Positions 12,215-24,190 of a stretch of DNA of 64,000 nucleotides are shown piece by piece. The stretch lies in assembly GCA_012934845.2 (NCBI GenBank), contig WNNJ02003776.1, positions 620,001-684,000 on the forward strand, read 5' to 3'. The translations under genes were made by a program, and so were the position numbers. The notes beneath the pieces were generated by a model, which worked only from the letters and a program-made list of their open reading frames with translations, was not told the origin of the DNA and did not search any database. Source of the stretch: Pomphorhynchus laevis (lineage: Eukaryota > Acanthocephala > Palaeacanthocephala > Echinorhynchida > Pomphorhynchidae). Every line of letters starts with the position of its first letter. Position 1 is the stretch's first letter.

Positions 12215-14495
12215 TCAATAATGAGTCATTATCAACTATTTATTATTGTATCAACTATTTATTATTACAACTATTCATTATCAACTATTTATTATTTTTC
12301 CTTCGTTCTATCAAATCTAAAATCGAAGGAGATTACGGGTGTAGTATGTACTAACATATTAAAAAGTTGTATATTGTAGTTTGTGTCAAAAGTCTTGGAT
12401 AATTTTATTAAACAATTTGTACGATTTAATGACTTTATTGATCTTGTAATGAATCATTTGAATGGCATAGGTACATCATTTATAGAGTTATTAGGTTGGA
12501 GATTGCTTGATTAGGTTTGGAAAGATGGAAATAATAAAAATTTTCCCAAAATGAAATTCTAAAGTCCTGGAAATTTAATCTAATAGAAAAGCTGGTATTG
12601 AGTATTGTAGACTGGTAAAAACTGGTTTCTAAAATTATTTGTTTCGAAAGAGCTCAAAGCTAGACAAAGCAATTTAAAAGGCTAGACAGAAAGCTATTTA
12701 ATCAGCCAAATAGAAACAGAAAATAATTTACATGCTTAATATGTTATATAATTTCATGTGGAATGGGTAATAGGGAAGTGATTTCCAGTGATATAGAGGG
12801 ATTGTTATAGATGTGAAATGTTTAATTAGGATTATGTTAAAGGAGCAAATATCCATGTTAAAATATTATTGAGAATATCGTATAAGTATGATTTATTATC
12901 TTTAAACTATGGAATATGAATCACGTAAGTTTGGTTAGCTGAGTTAACTATATACTAGAGTATTTCCGAGATACAGTGATATAATATGTATTAAATGTCA
13001 CGTCTTTTTTGAATTGAGTGTAAATTAGAAGTAAAACCCAAATAGGATCCCGTTTAGATAATTTAATAATCTTTAGGTATTAGTGTGAATGATAATAGTA
13101 GACGATAATAAGATCTACCAAGAGATCATTGAATAAAGATTAACTTCTGTTTCAAAGAATAGTAGGGATTCTGTCATTCTCTATGGAATATTGTGACAAT
13201 GATGACGATTAATAGAAGCCACATTGGGTATTAGAACTGGAAAATATAAGTTGACATGTCATAAATATCGTAATTATATTTAATTAAATCTATCTCATGT
13301 ATAAAACAATCAATTTCTATTTTTGTAAAAACTGATGTTATATAAACATAAAGCCTATTGATTAAATAAAGCTTACATAAATAAACATAAAGCTTATTGA
13401 TTGTAAGGTAAAATAAGCTTGATACAATACTAATTGACGTTTGAGAAAACGCTACTATATTAACGATACCATATCAAAGAAGAGAGTGAATGGAAATGTT
13501 ATTGAATTTTTATTTTCAATAAAAATTATATTCACTCTCTCCTTTGATCAATTAATATTTTTAATATGTGAACAACACATTTATAAGATAACTTATGCTA
13601 TTGAATACGAGTTTACGATAAATTAATGCTTTATTAATAATATTAACATTTGATAGATAAATTAATATATGTACGAGAATAATCAATACAAGTGCGTGCT
13701 ATGACGGTGTATGCTTAGATCTTTCTTCCAATTAAAGTGGTATCAGATCCCTGCTTGAAAACACCAACGCAAGTAAGGCACACTCAAAGTTTGGCACGCA
13801 TCTAAATAGTCTGTCGCCGCACAAATTGGATTGTAGTTTTGACATCAGGAAACTTGAAAAATGTCTTTGTTAAAGCGGATGTACTTTAGATAATAAGTCT
13901 CGAGATAGCCCAAATGTACGAAATGCACACCTGGACTATATCCCTTGAAGACCGACTGATTATAAAATAGTGATTATGTAAGTTATAATACATAGTCATC
14001 GTGCATGTATTGAATGTAAGTGAATTGTGGTCGAATTTCCAATTGTTATCGAGCTCAACTGAAAATACTCTGCAAGAAATAAACTTTATACGTTAATGAG
14101 AGTGCAGTTCTAATAAAAATATATTTCAACAAATTTTATCCGAAACAATACTGTACGCGTTTAATTGATATCTGTATTTAAAGAACGCTTTTAATAAAAA
14201 GCGTTTAGGAAAATGAGATATTTGAACAACTTTTCCATTATTATTAATGTCCATATGAAATAGGACAAGATTAACCGTGGTCAAATATAAATAAAATAAT
14301 TATTGGTTTTAAAAATTATTGTAGGTGTACATTTTACTTTTAAACGTCTTTATTTGCTAAATCACTTATAATTTCCAATCAATATTTTACAAATATTTTG
14401 ATATTATTAATCACAGATTTTGTACTTAATGCTAAATTTAAATAATTATAAGTAATTTTAAATAATTGGGAAATATATATTTCGGTTAAAACAAT
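12215..14495. other. Non-coding, uncharacterised DNA
   Basis: A stretch at 13690-13990 is less AT-rich and could hold an old gene or element fragment, but no frame stays open and no family was recognised. A hairpin at about 13478-13542 pairs GAGAGTGAAT with ATTCACTCTC around a TTTTTATTTTC-rich centre. Confidence 0.45.
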
Positions 14496-14498
14496 TAC

Positions 14499-14638
14499 CT
14501 TTGATCTGAATGTTCACTTTGAGAAACTTTAGCTTTGCTTATTAAAATATCATATTTAGCCGTATGATTTGTCTTTGATTCACATTTTTGTCCAAACAAT
14601 TCTAGTACTTCAAGAGCGAGATCAGAATCAGGAGCAGT
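14499..14638 (-). CDS. Exon of an uncharacterised multi-exon gene (minus strand)
   Basis: The acceptor TATTATTCAG precedes 140 bp of fully open frame ending at an AAAG|GTAATT donor. The peptide starts TAPDSDLALEVLELFGQK and ends KVSQSEHSDQ, acidic then basic/polar, with a possible short amphipathic helix in its first part. It joins in phase 0 to the exon at 14691-14806 across a 52-bp intron and leaves two bases at its end. It may belong to the same gene as 4277-4525 and 5042-5196, but phase shows at least one intervening exon is unseen. No family recognised. Confidence 0.65.
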
Positions 14639-14690
14639 CTGAATAATATGTATATATTAAAATTTGTAATCGAGAACACTGTCATTATAC

Positions 14691-14806
14691 TTGATATATA
14701 AGCTCTCCGAATAGATTATCCTTTGATTGATTTTCTACTTTTTGAGGTATTTGATGTGATTTGTTGTCTATGCTGGTAGCTGTTGTTAGCATAATGCAAC
14801 ACTCAT
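14691..14806 (-). CDS. Upstream exon of the same uncharacterised gene
   Basis: The acceptor TTATTTATGCAG and a GTATAA donor bound 116 bp. The frame needs one base from the previous exon and ends in phase 0, matching the next exon at 14638. The peptide is polar, with the segment QIPQKVENQSKDNLFGELIY. The donor is weaker than those of the other exons. The intron to the next exon is only 52 bp and has a T-rich 3' end. Confidence 0.55.
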
Positions 14807-14809
14807 CTG

Positions 14810-16040
14810 CATAAATAATTTGATTGATTTCACACACACAAACGTATATAAAATATTTTTTAATACTGTTCTATTAATGGATGAACGTGCAGTTCATTTC
14901 AATAAATTGTTATTTATAAATTATGTTTTCTACTTCTAATTGGCAGTGCTTATAATTAAATACAAAGTCCCGAATCATTAATTTGGATTTTCTTCATTCC
15001 AAGATTTCGGTAGGTAGATATGATTAATTATTTTATGTTATTTCGATAATCAATGCAATTAATTAAAATTGTAATTATTTTGTAAATTAATGATTAACAT
15101 TGCACATTAATATTCCTTTTGACCAATTACATCGAAAGACATGACGCTTTGGACAATTATCCGAGTTTGATTCATAAACTCGCATTAAAATATCAAAGTA
15201 CGATACATATCCAACTTCGACGAACGTATCAGTAAATACGTATTCATGATTACGTCAAAATATGTATCTGTGTATAATTCCAGAATTTAGGTCATATAAA
15301 GTTGTCTTATGTAATTTGCTATTATAACAATATTTAAACACCTGCATGATTATATTTAATTATTTTAAATGTATTGTGACATATCTATATTTAATCGTGA
15401 CACAACTCTAAATTGTGTAATTCATTTCATGCAAGTAGTGATAAGAAAAATAATGAGCGTAACATTTCATATTAAAAGAAACTTTTCGAATTTCAATTCT
15501 ATAAGTATTAATAATGTACCCCTATAAACCAAGAAATTTAAGCCTCAGTGTATTCATAACTAGATTGATAGTATGCATAGGGATGCTTGCAATAAATTTG
15601 ACACATTTTTACATTCAATAAACGTGTTGCAGCGAATTTTCAAATATAAACGAATTTTAAAATTTCTAGTGTAAACATTTTGGTCAGCATAATAAATAGT
15701 GAATTGTATAGTATAAGGTGATTTTAAGGTAACAATATATTAAAGTAATAATAGATAGTAATATGGTTAATAGTTATCATTTTAAATATGATTCTAGAGT
15801 AATAATTAAGACGTATAAAAGTTTGTTAGCAAAAATGTACGCTGTAGAAATTTATACATTTTTAGTTTTAACAATATGATGTAAAATAAGATTAATGTTA
15901 ACTGAATTGACTAAATTGCAAATAGTAATTAGGATAACTTAATTTAAAAATGACGGTATTCTTACCGATGTTCAGCAATTAATAACGTTAATTAGATTAA
16001 TAAGTAAAATTTCCTAACTAAAGTGTGATAGTGACTATAT
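14810..16040. other. Mostly AT-rich; one weak exon-like stretch
   Basis: At about 15120-15230 on the plus strand a frame stays open to a possible donor (CAGTAAATAC) with peptide ...LDNYPSLIHKLALKYQS. Without a family match or neighbouring exon this is not called. The rest shows nothing. Confidence 0.4.
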
Positions 16041-16044
16041 TAAT

Positions 16045-16140
16045 TAGATCAGCTAACTGAGTATATGCATTTTATATTATTTATAAATTAAAAATAATGA
16101 TTAATAATAAATAATTAGATCAGATTTTATAATAAATACT
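16045..16140 (-). mobile_element. PLE 3'-terminal fragment
   Basis: It starts with AGATCAGCTAACTGAGTATA, the reverse complement of the PLE end motif, followed by the typical AT-rich spacer. It is cut off by the inverted-repeat element at 16169; matching spacer resumes at about 16425-16560. Confidence 0.6.
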
Positions 16141-16168
16141 TAAACCACAATCTTCTTCCATTTCAAAT

Positions 16169-16420
16169 ATATAGTTATTACAGGAACAAAGAAGCAGAAA
16201 TTATCCTTTATTTGATAAAAAATTCTATTTTTCGATAGCTCATGCTATCATCATCAGGATTACAAAATAAATGCTTCACAAATGTGAAACAAAAAATGTG
16301 AAAAAATGTTTCACATTTGTAAAACATTTATTCTAATCCTGATGATAGCAGGAGCTATCGAAATATAGAATTTTTATCAAATAAAGGATTTTTTCTTCTT
16401 CGTTCCTGTAATAATATATA
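16169..16420. mobile_element. Inverted-repeat element, family I (best copy)
   Basis: The ~250-bp palindrome has arms of about 115 bp. The outer arm reads ATTACAGGAACAAAGAAGCA, matched on the far side by CTTCTTCGTTCCTGTAAT. Inner arms contain TTATCAAATAAAGGA and TCGATAGCTCATGCTATCAT with complements. Two internal palindromes near the centre (TTCACAAATGTGAA and TTTCACATTTGTAAA) flank the fold. It is inserted into PLE 3'-end sequence, as shown by matching spacer on both sides. Confidence 0.8.
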
Positions 16421-16682
16421 TAAGATTTTATATAATTTATATTTATATCAAGTTAAAATTTAAAATTTAAATTTAAAATAAAAATCAATTTTTATGAATT
16501 GACTAATAAATAACAGACGATGTATCAGAATAAATAATGGTCATACAAGACTTTTATCATCATCGGTTATTTATTTTGAACAACAAAATGAACAAATACC
16601 AGATTATTTACCAAATCATAAGAAGAAATTTACAATTCTTATCTTTTTAAGTAGAACTTTAAAAGATATTATCACCTATTTA

Positions 16683-16895
16683 AGGTGGATCAGATTAGAT
16701 AACTAAGTCTACGTATTTTATATTATGTATAAATTAAAAATAAAGATTAATAATAAAATAATAGATAAGATTTTTTACAATTTATATTTATATCAAGCTA
16801 AAATTTAAAATTAAAATTTAAAAATAAAAGTCAATTTTTATGAATCGATCAATAAATAACAGACAATGTATGAGAATAAATGATGGTTATACAAG
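16683..16895 (-). mobile_element. PLE 3'-end fragment
   Basis: The terminal motif (GATCAGATTAGATAACTAAGTC, diverged) is followed by ACGTATTTTAT, the AT-rich spacer with ATATCAAG-like and GAATCGATCAATAAATAACA segments, and GACAATGTATGAGAATAA. The structured module is not attached here. Confidence 0.6.
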
Positions 16896-16899
16896 ATTT

Positions 16900-17125
16900 T
16901 ATATAATTTATATCAAGTTAAAATTTAATTGAAATTTAAAATGAAAATCAATTTTTATGAATCAACTAATAAATAGCAGACGATGGATCATAATAATGAT
17001 TAGAGGTTATTATTAGGAACTGCTATGCAATCATGTTTCGGCCCTTAATCCTAGACTCAACATAGCAGCGATGGCCAAATCTATGCTAATGACGTATTTT
17101 CTCTAATGAAATTTAATGATATTGG
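16900..17125 (-). mobile_element. PLE 3'-end fragment with structured module
   Basis: The module lies at about 16990-17110: GGAACTGCTATGCAATCATG, TTTCGGCCC, CAACATAGCAGCGATGGCC and AAATCTATGCTAATGACGTATTT. On the minus strand the GGCC/GGCC and CTGCTATG/CATAGCAG pairings are kept. Confidence 0.65.
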
Positions 17126-17164
17126 TGTTTAGATAATAAATATCATCCGATCCATTTGGATGGT

Positions 17165-17375
17165 AGGATCAGATTAGATAACTGATACCAAGTATTTTAT
17201 ATGATATATAAATCAAGATAAATAATTAATAAGTATATAAGATTTTACACAATTTATATTTATGTCAAGTTAAAATTAAAAATTAAAATTTAAAATAAAA
17301 GTCAATTTTTGTGAATTGACTAATAAATAACATATGATTTATAAGAATAAGGATTAGTGGTCATCAGGAGGAACA
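17165..17375 (-). mobile_element. PLE 3'-end fragment
   Basis: Starts with a diverged terminal motif (GATCAGATTAGATAACTGATAC), then the spacer and CAGGAGGAAC, the first bases of the module, after which the copy ends. Confidence 0.55.
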
Positions 17376-17379
17376 ATCT

Positions 17380-19235
17380 GCGATTTTCAACTGCAAGTTT
17401 CTTTCAATGACTATGTGATTTTATGTTAAATATAAGATTTATTCTGCAAGTTTCTGAAGGCTACAAAGATATAGCGTTGTATTCAAACTATATGTCGATG
17501 TTGAAATGAATTTTATTTTGAGATATTTTTTAATATAGATTATTTCGAGATATATTAGCATAAATCAGCTTATTAAAAGCATCATGGATTTACAATAAAT
17601 TATTAATAGCGTTATTCTTTAAAACGTACTTTTAAACATTTCATTCTAAAAAGAAAGAAATGATTTATAAAAAGATTTGAAACCTTTTTATTAAACGTAT
17701 AACCAACAATACTCAAACAAGCTAAATAAGTTTTAATTGAGTTTTACTTAGTTTTTTACTTTTGACGAAAAGATTCTAATCGTAAAAATATATAACATGT
17801 TTTATTTCCTTAATAATTTGTATTTGATATTTTAAATAAATATTACGCAAAGTTGTAATTCGACATACACATTATTACAATACACATTATTGGGACATCT
17901 GAAAATGTCCCAATTCTTTAGACAACAATCCTTTCATCTTCTAGTACAACAACATAGTGACCAATACTATTTATATATGAGAAAATGTTCCAAGGAACCA
18001 TTTTAAAAAATATTGGATTTTTCTATTGACTTTGAAACTCATTTTGCTGTTGTGGAACCCCTGGACACTTTGAGCGAACCACAACATGTTATTTTTTGCT
18101 AATTATTTCATTAGAGTTTTAGATACGCTCTGAGAATGAAGAAATAAATCCTGTTATATCATAATGCAGATTTTGTAGGATATTGCGCATTAGTAAAGGA
18201 TAGTAAGACTACAATAATCATCGTCATTTCAGCAATGTTAGCATTATCGCTTGACATCGTCATGCCTTGTGTGTGCGGAAATTGGACTGGTTTGTTGATC
18301 GTAAATTTTAGAATGTAACATTTCAAAACGATCAATACAACACGATCAATATTCTAACACGATAAATACTCTACATATAAAGTGCAAATGAATTGGTAGT
18401 ATTACATCTAAAGTTATATAGGTAAATGTTAAATACCGTTGATGATATTTATCTACTACAAGAAACACATCAAAATGCCAGATTAACCGCTTGCGCAAAT
18501 AAGCCTTTACGGATCCATATTAGTTTTTACACACACAAATATTGTATTAAATTACAAACCTTAAGAGAATGTGTGAATCAGCGTATCTGAGTTCGTAAAC
18601 ATGTTTACTAAGACTGCAAAAACGATAATACAGATATAAATGTTGATAATTACTGCTCAAATCTACCTATGTTCGCATATGCAGAGAATGTGATAATTAC
18701 ATAATTTATCAGTGCATTAAGCCTGGAAAAGTTATATACTACTGCAGAATATAAATTAAAAGTTAACTAGAAGATCGACTGACTATGACATAAAATATAT
18801 GAATTAATTTGTTTTAGCTGTTTTTGTTGTAAGATATAATTTAGATAATTATAAGATAATATAATCAAAATTAATAAATAATAATTGATAAAATTAATAA
18901 TTATAAGATGAACTAAAATTATGAAATATATAATTTATACTTTGTCTTTTAAAATCGAATATATCAATGAGTAAAACTTTGCATTATTAAACACTGCGAT
19001 AATATACAGAATACGCATTCTAAGTTTTATAAGTTTATTTTTAAGGATTAAATTGTATTTAAAACATCAATCTAAAATCGGCATTATTTGAGATAAATAA
19101 TTATTTTGATAATTTAACAGATAATCGATAATTATTTTCTTTGGATTAAGCATACGATTATTATTCAATTATTCGATTACATACAATTATTGTGTTCATA
19201 ATAGATGAACACAATAATTGACAAGTTTAGTTCAT
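17380..19235. other. Non-coding, uncharacterised DNA
   Basis: No reading frame, splice-bounded exon or recognised repeat could be supported. Slightly more balanced patches at 17900-18110 and 18170-18300 gave no family match. Confidence 0.45.
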
Positions 19236-19239
19236 ACTA

Positions 19240-19332
19240 AACTTGTCATGTATACATTTACCCGTCATGTATACGTATTTATGTATACATAAATCCGTCA
19301 TGTATACGTATTTATGTATACATAAACTTGAT
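19240..19332. repeat. Short tandem repeat containing GTATACGTATTTATGTATAC
   Basis: About two and a half copies of a ~39-bp unit with CCGTCATGTATACGTATTTA and its partner TGTATACATAAAT. The unit is itself palindromic (TGTATAC...GTATACA). Confidence 0.65.
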
Positions 19333-19437
19333 TTGCTTTAATTAGAACATTATAGAGCAGCATTTAATTTCTCAAAGCTTGGCATGCAGGTCGATTTAAA
19401 TTATGATGGTCAATGACATAAGAATTTGTCATTATTT

Positions 19438-20068
19438 ATAAGGCAGTATCAGAAGTCGGACAGCATATATTTTTGAAAAATGAATAATTAATTTACACTA
19501 TTTTCTCTACTATTTAATTTAAAAGATAATTCGATCATGTAATTTTATCTATTTGTTAATTATATACATGACTGTAAGATAATTATAACTGTAATTGACT
19601 GATGATATATGACTGTATCATCACTGTACATGACAGATAATATACGATTTATTAAGATTAGATGTCTTCGAGAATAACTACTTTGTTAACAGGTTTCAGG
19701 CACTATTGAGAGCCTGATATATTTCAGAGTATATTTGAGTATTATATATAATATAGTATATAATATATTTATATATTTTATATATTTTATATAAAATATA
19801 TATTTATATATTTTTATATAGTATAATATATAAACATTATAATATAAACACTTTCCAATTAGAGTTTGCGCCATTTGGCGATGTTGGAACATTGCTACTT
19901 TAACATTTTTATAATCGTCATATTTTGCATTATAAGGCAGTATCAGAAGTCGGATGGCATTTATTTTTGAAAAATGAATAATTAATTTACACTTTTTTCT
20001 CTACTATTTAATTTAAAAGATAATTCGATCATGTAATTTTATCTATTTGTTAATTATATACATGACTG
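19438..20068 (+). repeat. Pair of ~135-bp direct repeats
   Basis: Copy one at 19438-19572 and copy two at 19934-20068 both begin ATAAGGCAGTATCAGAAGTC and end TTAATTATATACATGACTGT, nearly identical. The interval between them contains a (TATATATTTATA)-rich tract at about 19740-19840. Confidence 0.75.
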
Positions 20069-20185
20069 TTCACAAATTTAGTAAAAAATATCAGCATCAC
20101 GTAACGATTTTATTGTCAAGACAACGAACTATGCATGCTTAAAGCAGCTTAAGTAATAGGTCTTCACTTTAAAAATAAGGTCATC
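20038..20185 (+). repeat. Interspersed repeat shared with 48425-48570
   Basis: The segment from about AATTATATACATGACTGTTC to GTCTTCACTTTAAAAATAAG is found in reverse complement at 48425-48570, including CATCACGTAACGATTTT and ACAACGAACTATGCATGC. No coding sense. It lies next to PLE 3' ends at both sites. Confidence 0.7.
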
Positions 20186-20279
20186 AAGAGGAACTTATTC
20201 AATTGTGTTAAAAATAAATATGAGATAAGATAATGTGATCGCTAACTTTTAAATTATAAATAAAAATACATTGACTAAA

Positions 20280-20985
20280 TAAATCAAAGAAGCTGACTAG
20301 TCATAAGTTTAAAATACTTAGTCTAAGTATTTTAAAAAATTATAATTTAAATAATTTATTTAAAAAATTTATTTTAAATAATTATAAAGTATAAATAATT
20401 ATTATATTTTATATAATTTATATTTATATAAAAATAAATTAATAATAAAATTCAATTTTTATAAATTGACTTATAAATGACAGACGATATATCAGACCAA
20501 GGTATTGACGTTATTTGGAAAAGCTCCTTTGTTATAAAGTTTCAACTCCGATTTGTTTCGGTCAAACAAATTGGCGAAGTATATTGCCAATTTCGAACAT
20601 AGTTTTATATAATATGGAAAATAATGAGACGGAAACATTTTATGTAATTGTTTGTTTACTCGGCATATATCTGATACGTTTGTGAATTCTTAGCAAAGAA
20701 ATATTTTTAGTTTTTTCATATTTAGAAAAATAAATCAAATTATTTGTTTAGAAGCACACCTCAAGTATGCAAATTAGGTCTTTAACAAATCAGATGAACA
20801 AATTAGGTCACCTTACTAAGACTACGTATTTTATATTATTTATCACTTAAAAAATGGTAAATAAAAATTAAATAATTTAATAATAAATAAAAAATATTAC
20901 AATGTATCAGAATAAGGATAAGATGTCATCATGAGGAGATGCTATGCTATCAGCTTTTGCCTCCTTATCCTCAAAATAACTCTTT
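20280..20985 (-). mobile_element. Two PLE 3'-end fragments
   Basis: The first (20280-20510) has the terminal motif and spacer ending CAGACGATATATCAGACC. The second (20812-20985) has ACTACGTATTTTATATTATT, a spacer, and the start of the structured module (GTCATCATGAGGAGATGCTA, TGCTATCAGC). Neither carries the full module. Confidence 0.55.
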
Positions 20986-20989
20986 ATTT

Positions 20990-21330
20990 TTTAATTCGAA
21001 ATAAATCAAAACAATATATCGAAACATATATTTCGTATATTTATATTGTTTAGATTTAGTTTTTACACAGTTATGAACAAATTCATATTCTATAAAGCTT
21101 AAAAATAAGTCAGCTATAATTGGGCTACTATTACCACCCATTGGAACACCTTTTACTTGTCTAAATATAGATGTCCCTACTTTTAAATAATTTTGATTTA
21201 TAAAAATATTTAAGGATTCTATTAATTCAATTGGGCTACTATTGGAACACCTTTTATTTGTCTAAATATAGATGTCCCTACCGTTAAATAATTTTGATTT
21301 ATTACAAAATACAAAATTTCTATTTCACTC
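20990..21330 (-). pseudogene. PLE RT fragment
   Basis: On the minus strand the sequence encodes scraps of the RT palm region, including an IEYEFVHNC-like stretch, GVPMGG and a TSIFRQ motif, matching the ORF at 49307-50491. A ~70-bp portion (GTCTAAATATAGATGTCCCTAC) is duplicated at about 21160-21180 and 21257-21280. Stops and truncation break it. Confidence 0.7.
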
Positions 21331-21949
21331 TCTCCACTAATAAATAAAGAATGCATTTGTGGAATGCTGACTTTATCACATTCTATTGTAAACAACGTCG
21401 TAGTTAACTTCACTTATTAGTATTGATTTTCTGTTTAAATTGTGAAGTGGACCATTGGAGCGGATTGCTGGATACCAATTCGGACATTAAATAATGTTTT
21501 TAATATCACACAGGTAAATGTTATGTAAACATTTACCAGTGTGAACTTCCAGTAATTTCAAGATTATGTTTGTTAAATATGTTCGTCTAATATGTAGTAT
21601 TGTCCATAAAAAGTGAAAACAAAAAAAATCGTAAGAACGATGCTCAGGGTATCTTCAATTAAGTTTATTTCTTTTTCATCTCTATTAGCGTAAGTTAAAG
21701 AGTGAATGCATTATGGATTCTGTCTTGATATATATTTATATATAGTGATGTTACATCCATTATCAAAAATTTAATATTAGAAAACAGCCCATTTAACTTG
21801 TTGATTTTTTCCAGAAATTCACGTGTATTTGGATTTTACTGATATTTAGATTTTGCAGATATGCATATATATGCTATATAACAAAAAATGAAAAATCAAG
21901 TAAATATAAATATATAGATAAAATGGAATTAATATGTTGATGGCTCAAA

Positions 21950-22660
21950 ATTATTTAAAGGTAGGGGCATCTATATTTAGACAAATAAAAAGTGTTCAAA
22001 TGGGAGGTATAGTAGCCCAATTATAGCTGACTTGTTTTTAAGCTTTATAGAATATGAATTTGTTCATAACTGTGTAAAAACTAAATCTAAACAATATAAA
22101 TATATAAAATATATGTTTCGATACATTGATGATATATGTGTATTTAATTCTAATAATTTTTGTTCAATTAGTTAACAAATTTACCCAGAAAGCCTTATTC
22201 TTAACAAAACGAATATTGATGATAGAGAAGGTATATATCTAGATTTGAACATTAAATTAACATTAACTAAAACTACGATTAATTTATATCGTAAAGATGA
22301 CATATTTAAATTTACAAGAAACATATTTTTGCATGAACATTCATGCATACCATATAATATAAAATATAATACATTAAATAATGAAATTTTAAGAATTGCA
22401 ACAATTTGTAACGATATTGGCTTTCTTCAAAATCATTTAAATAATTTAATATATGCATATTTTAAACTAGGTTACTATAAAAATAACATCAAGCAGAAAT
22501 TAATAAAATTTATAAATCAACACAATAATATAAAGAATAAATTTGAAATAAATTTATTTTATATAAATAAATTAATATTTATTTATATTAATATATTAAT
22601 AATATTATTAATAATATTATATTATTAATAATATATTATTATATTATAATAATATATTAT
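21950..22660 (+). pseudogene. PLE RT fragment (3' half)
   Basis: The reading passes through a YLKVG-like GTSIFRQ segment, a frameshifted motif around GVPMGG, the FRYIDD catalytic motif at about 22110-22135, then the LDMNIKLTLTKTTINLYRKD segment (as LDLNIKL...) in the open frame 22245-22628. Compared with the 49307-50491 ORF it has frameshifts near 22000, a stop after FCSIS near 22172, and a C-terminus that runs into (AATATTATT) repeats. It is a dead, 5'-truncated copy. Confidence 0.8.
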
Positions 22661-22669
22661 TAAAGAAGG

Positions 22670-22910
22670 TGTATATCTAGATTAAATTAATTTAATTTAA
22701 TTTATTAATTTATATCGTAAAAATGACATATTTATATTTACAAGAAACATTTTTTGCATGAAATAATTTAATAGATACATATTTTAAACTAGATTACTAT
22801 CAAAATATTATCAAACAGAAAATAGTAAAATATATAAATCAACACAATAATATAAAGAATAAATTTAAACTCTTAAGTGACAAATTTTTATGGATGGATA
22901 ATAAATAATA
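22670..22910 (+). pseudogene. PLE RT C-terminal fragment
   Basis: A further partial repeat of the RT C-terminus: a decayed INLYRK...FIFT segment, then a Y-K-Q-I-K-Y-INQHNN-like segment ending KFLWMDNK and a stop at about 22905. A central deletion removes the HEHSCIPYN section. It leads directly into the 3' region at 22906-23325. Confidence 0.7.
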
Positions 22911-23325
22911 TACTTTGTATTAGAATAAAATACTAGATAGTTTTATCAAAGGAGATACATCATTAGCATGTATTTGGCCCCGCTACTATGTTGGGTAGAG
23001 GAACAGGGGTCGAAACCTGATAACACAGCATTTCCTCCTGACGACCTCTAATCCCTATTCTGATACATAGTTTGTTATCTATTAGTCAATTCATAAAAAT
23101 TGATTTTTATTTTTAATTTGAGTTTATAATTCATCTTAATATAAATTATATAAAATTATAAATTATAATTATAATTTATATAATTATATATATTTTAATA
23201 TAATTATAATTTTATAACAATTATTTATTATGAATTAATTTTTTATTATTTAACTATTTAACTTTTATTTTGCATTATTTTTAATTTGCAATATAAAATA
23301 CGTAGACTCAGTTAGCTTATTTAAT
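22906..23325 (+). mobile_element. PLE 3' region (structured module plus terminal motif)
   Basis: Follows the RT stop with TATACTTTGTATTAGAATAA, then the module (TATTTGGCCCCGCTACTATG, AACAGGGGTCGAAACCTGAT, CTCCTGACGACCTC), the TTAGTCAATTCATAAAAATTG spacer and the terminal ACGTAGACTCAGTTAGCTTATTT. In this copy the first stem is GGCCCC with GGGGTC, one G-U change that keeps pairing. The second stem has lost complementarity. Confidence 0.75.
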
Positions 23326-23469
23326 TACCTTATATAAATATAAAAAAAATAATTTGCAACACCGACTGTATATAAAATCATCTTGGAAATGTACATAGCT
23401 ACACGCTAAGAAGAGTTCACATTCTATAGCAATTAAACGATATAATTTTTAAGGAAGAATAATTCAACA

Positions 23470-24190
23470 ATGCAGTTAAAGCATTGTAAAGAAACAATAT
23501 CTGAAATAACTCAAAAGACATTCAAAAACTACAAATACATGCTTCTATGTACAAATATTCAACAAGCTAGATATTTTAAGCAAACTGGACACCGACAATC
23601 AATAATAGTTTTTATACCTATCAATATTCCGCAAATATCGCTATTATACTATTTATAAAATGATTAGAAAAGAAAATGGCTTCTATAACACAAATGTATT
23701 TTTCAAATATATCATTTAACAGCACAAGGACCATGAAAACTATATTGGTACATGGCAAACTAGAAGTTGCAAAGTTAAAAGCTACAATTGTTGTCAACCA
23801 TGTAAAAGAACAAGATGTAAATGATGCGAACAGTTAATAAAAGTAAATATAGTAGCATAATAAATAACTTAAATTTTTGTGTATGGGGGGGGTTATTTTG
23901 ACTGTACTACTAAACGAGTAGTCTACCTTTGAGAATGTACGATTTGCGCGAGTTAGTTAGTAGGCCAAACTGCAAGAGGGTTTAGATATAGACTAACAAA
24001 CAGGCGCTACACATGGAATTGGATGTATTTTCAAACACAAAATAATTGACAGCGAATATGACCATAATAAAATAATACAAAAAGAACTACTGACTATAGA
24101 TCGATTAAACACAGATCAAAAGCAAGTTTAAACTCATACACTCATGTACAAATAGATGGATCCGGCATAACCCGTAAGTATTCAAATTGT
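23470..24190 (+). pseudogene. PLE GIY-YIG endonuclease region, decayed
   Basis: The frame at about 23690-24130 contains a Cys cluster (CCQPCKRTRCK.C) followed by FDCTTKRVVYL, CTICAS and LVGQTARGFRYRL. This order is typical of the GIY-YIG nuclease domain of Penelope-like elements, which nicks target DNA. Stops replace residues after VVYL and after CAS, so the domain is broken. The 62-codon frame at 23470-23658 may be part of the same polyprotein but is not recognised. No RT is contiguous. A hammerhead-like remnant follows at 24255-24283, consistent with the 3' end of a canonical PLE. Confidence 0.6.

Noticed and set aside
13690-13990. Possible gene in a less AT-rich patch
   Set aside because: Stops in all frames, no splice-bounded open stretch, no recognised family.
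15120-15230. Plus-strand exon candidate
   Set aside because: Open stretch with a weak donor only; no acceptor of quality and no partner exon.
19686-19892. 68-codon minus-strand open frame
   Set aside because: Translated TATATA microsatellite (Y/I/K repeats); no biological signal.
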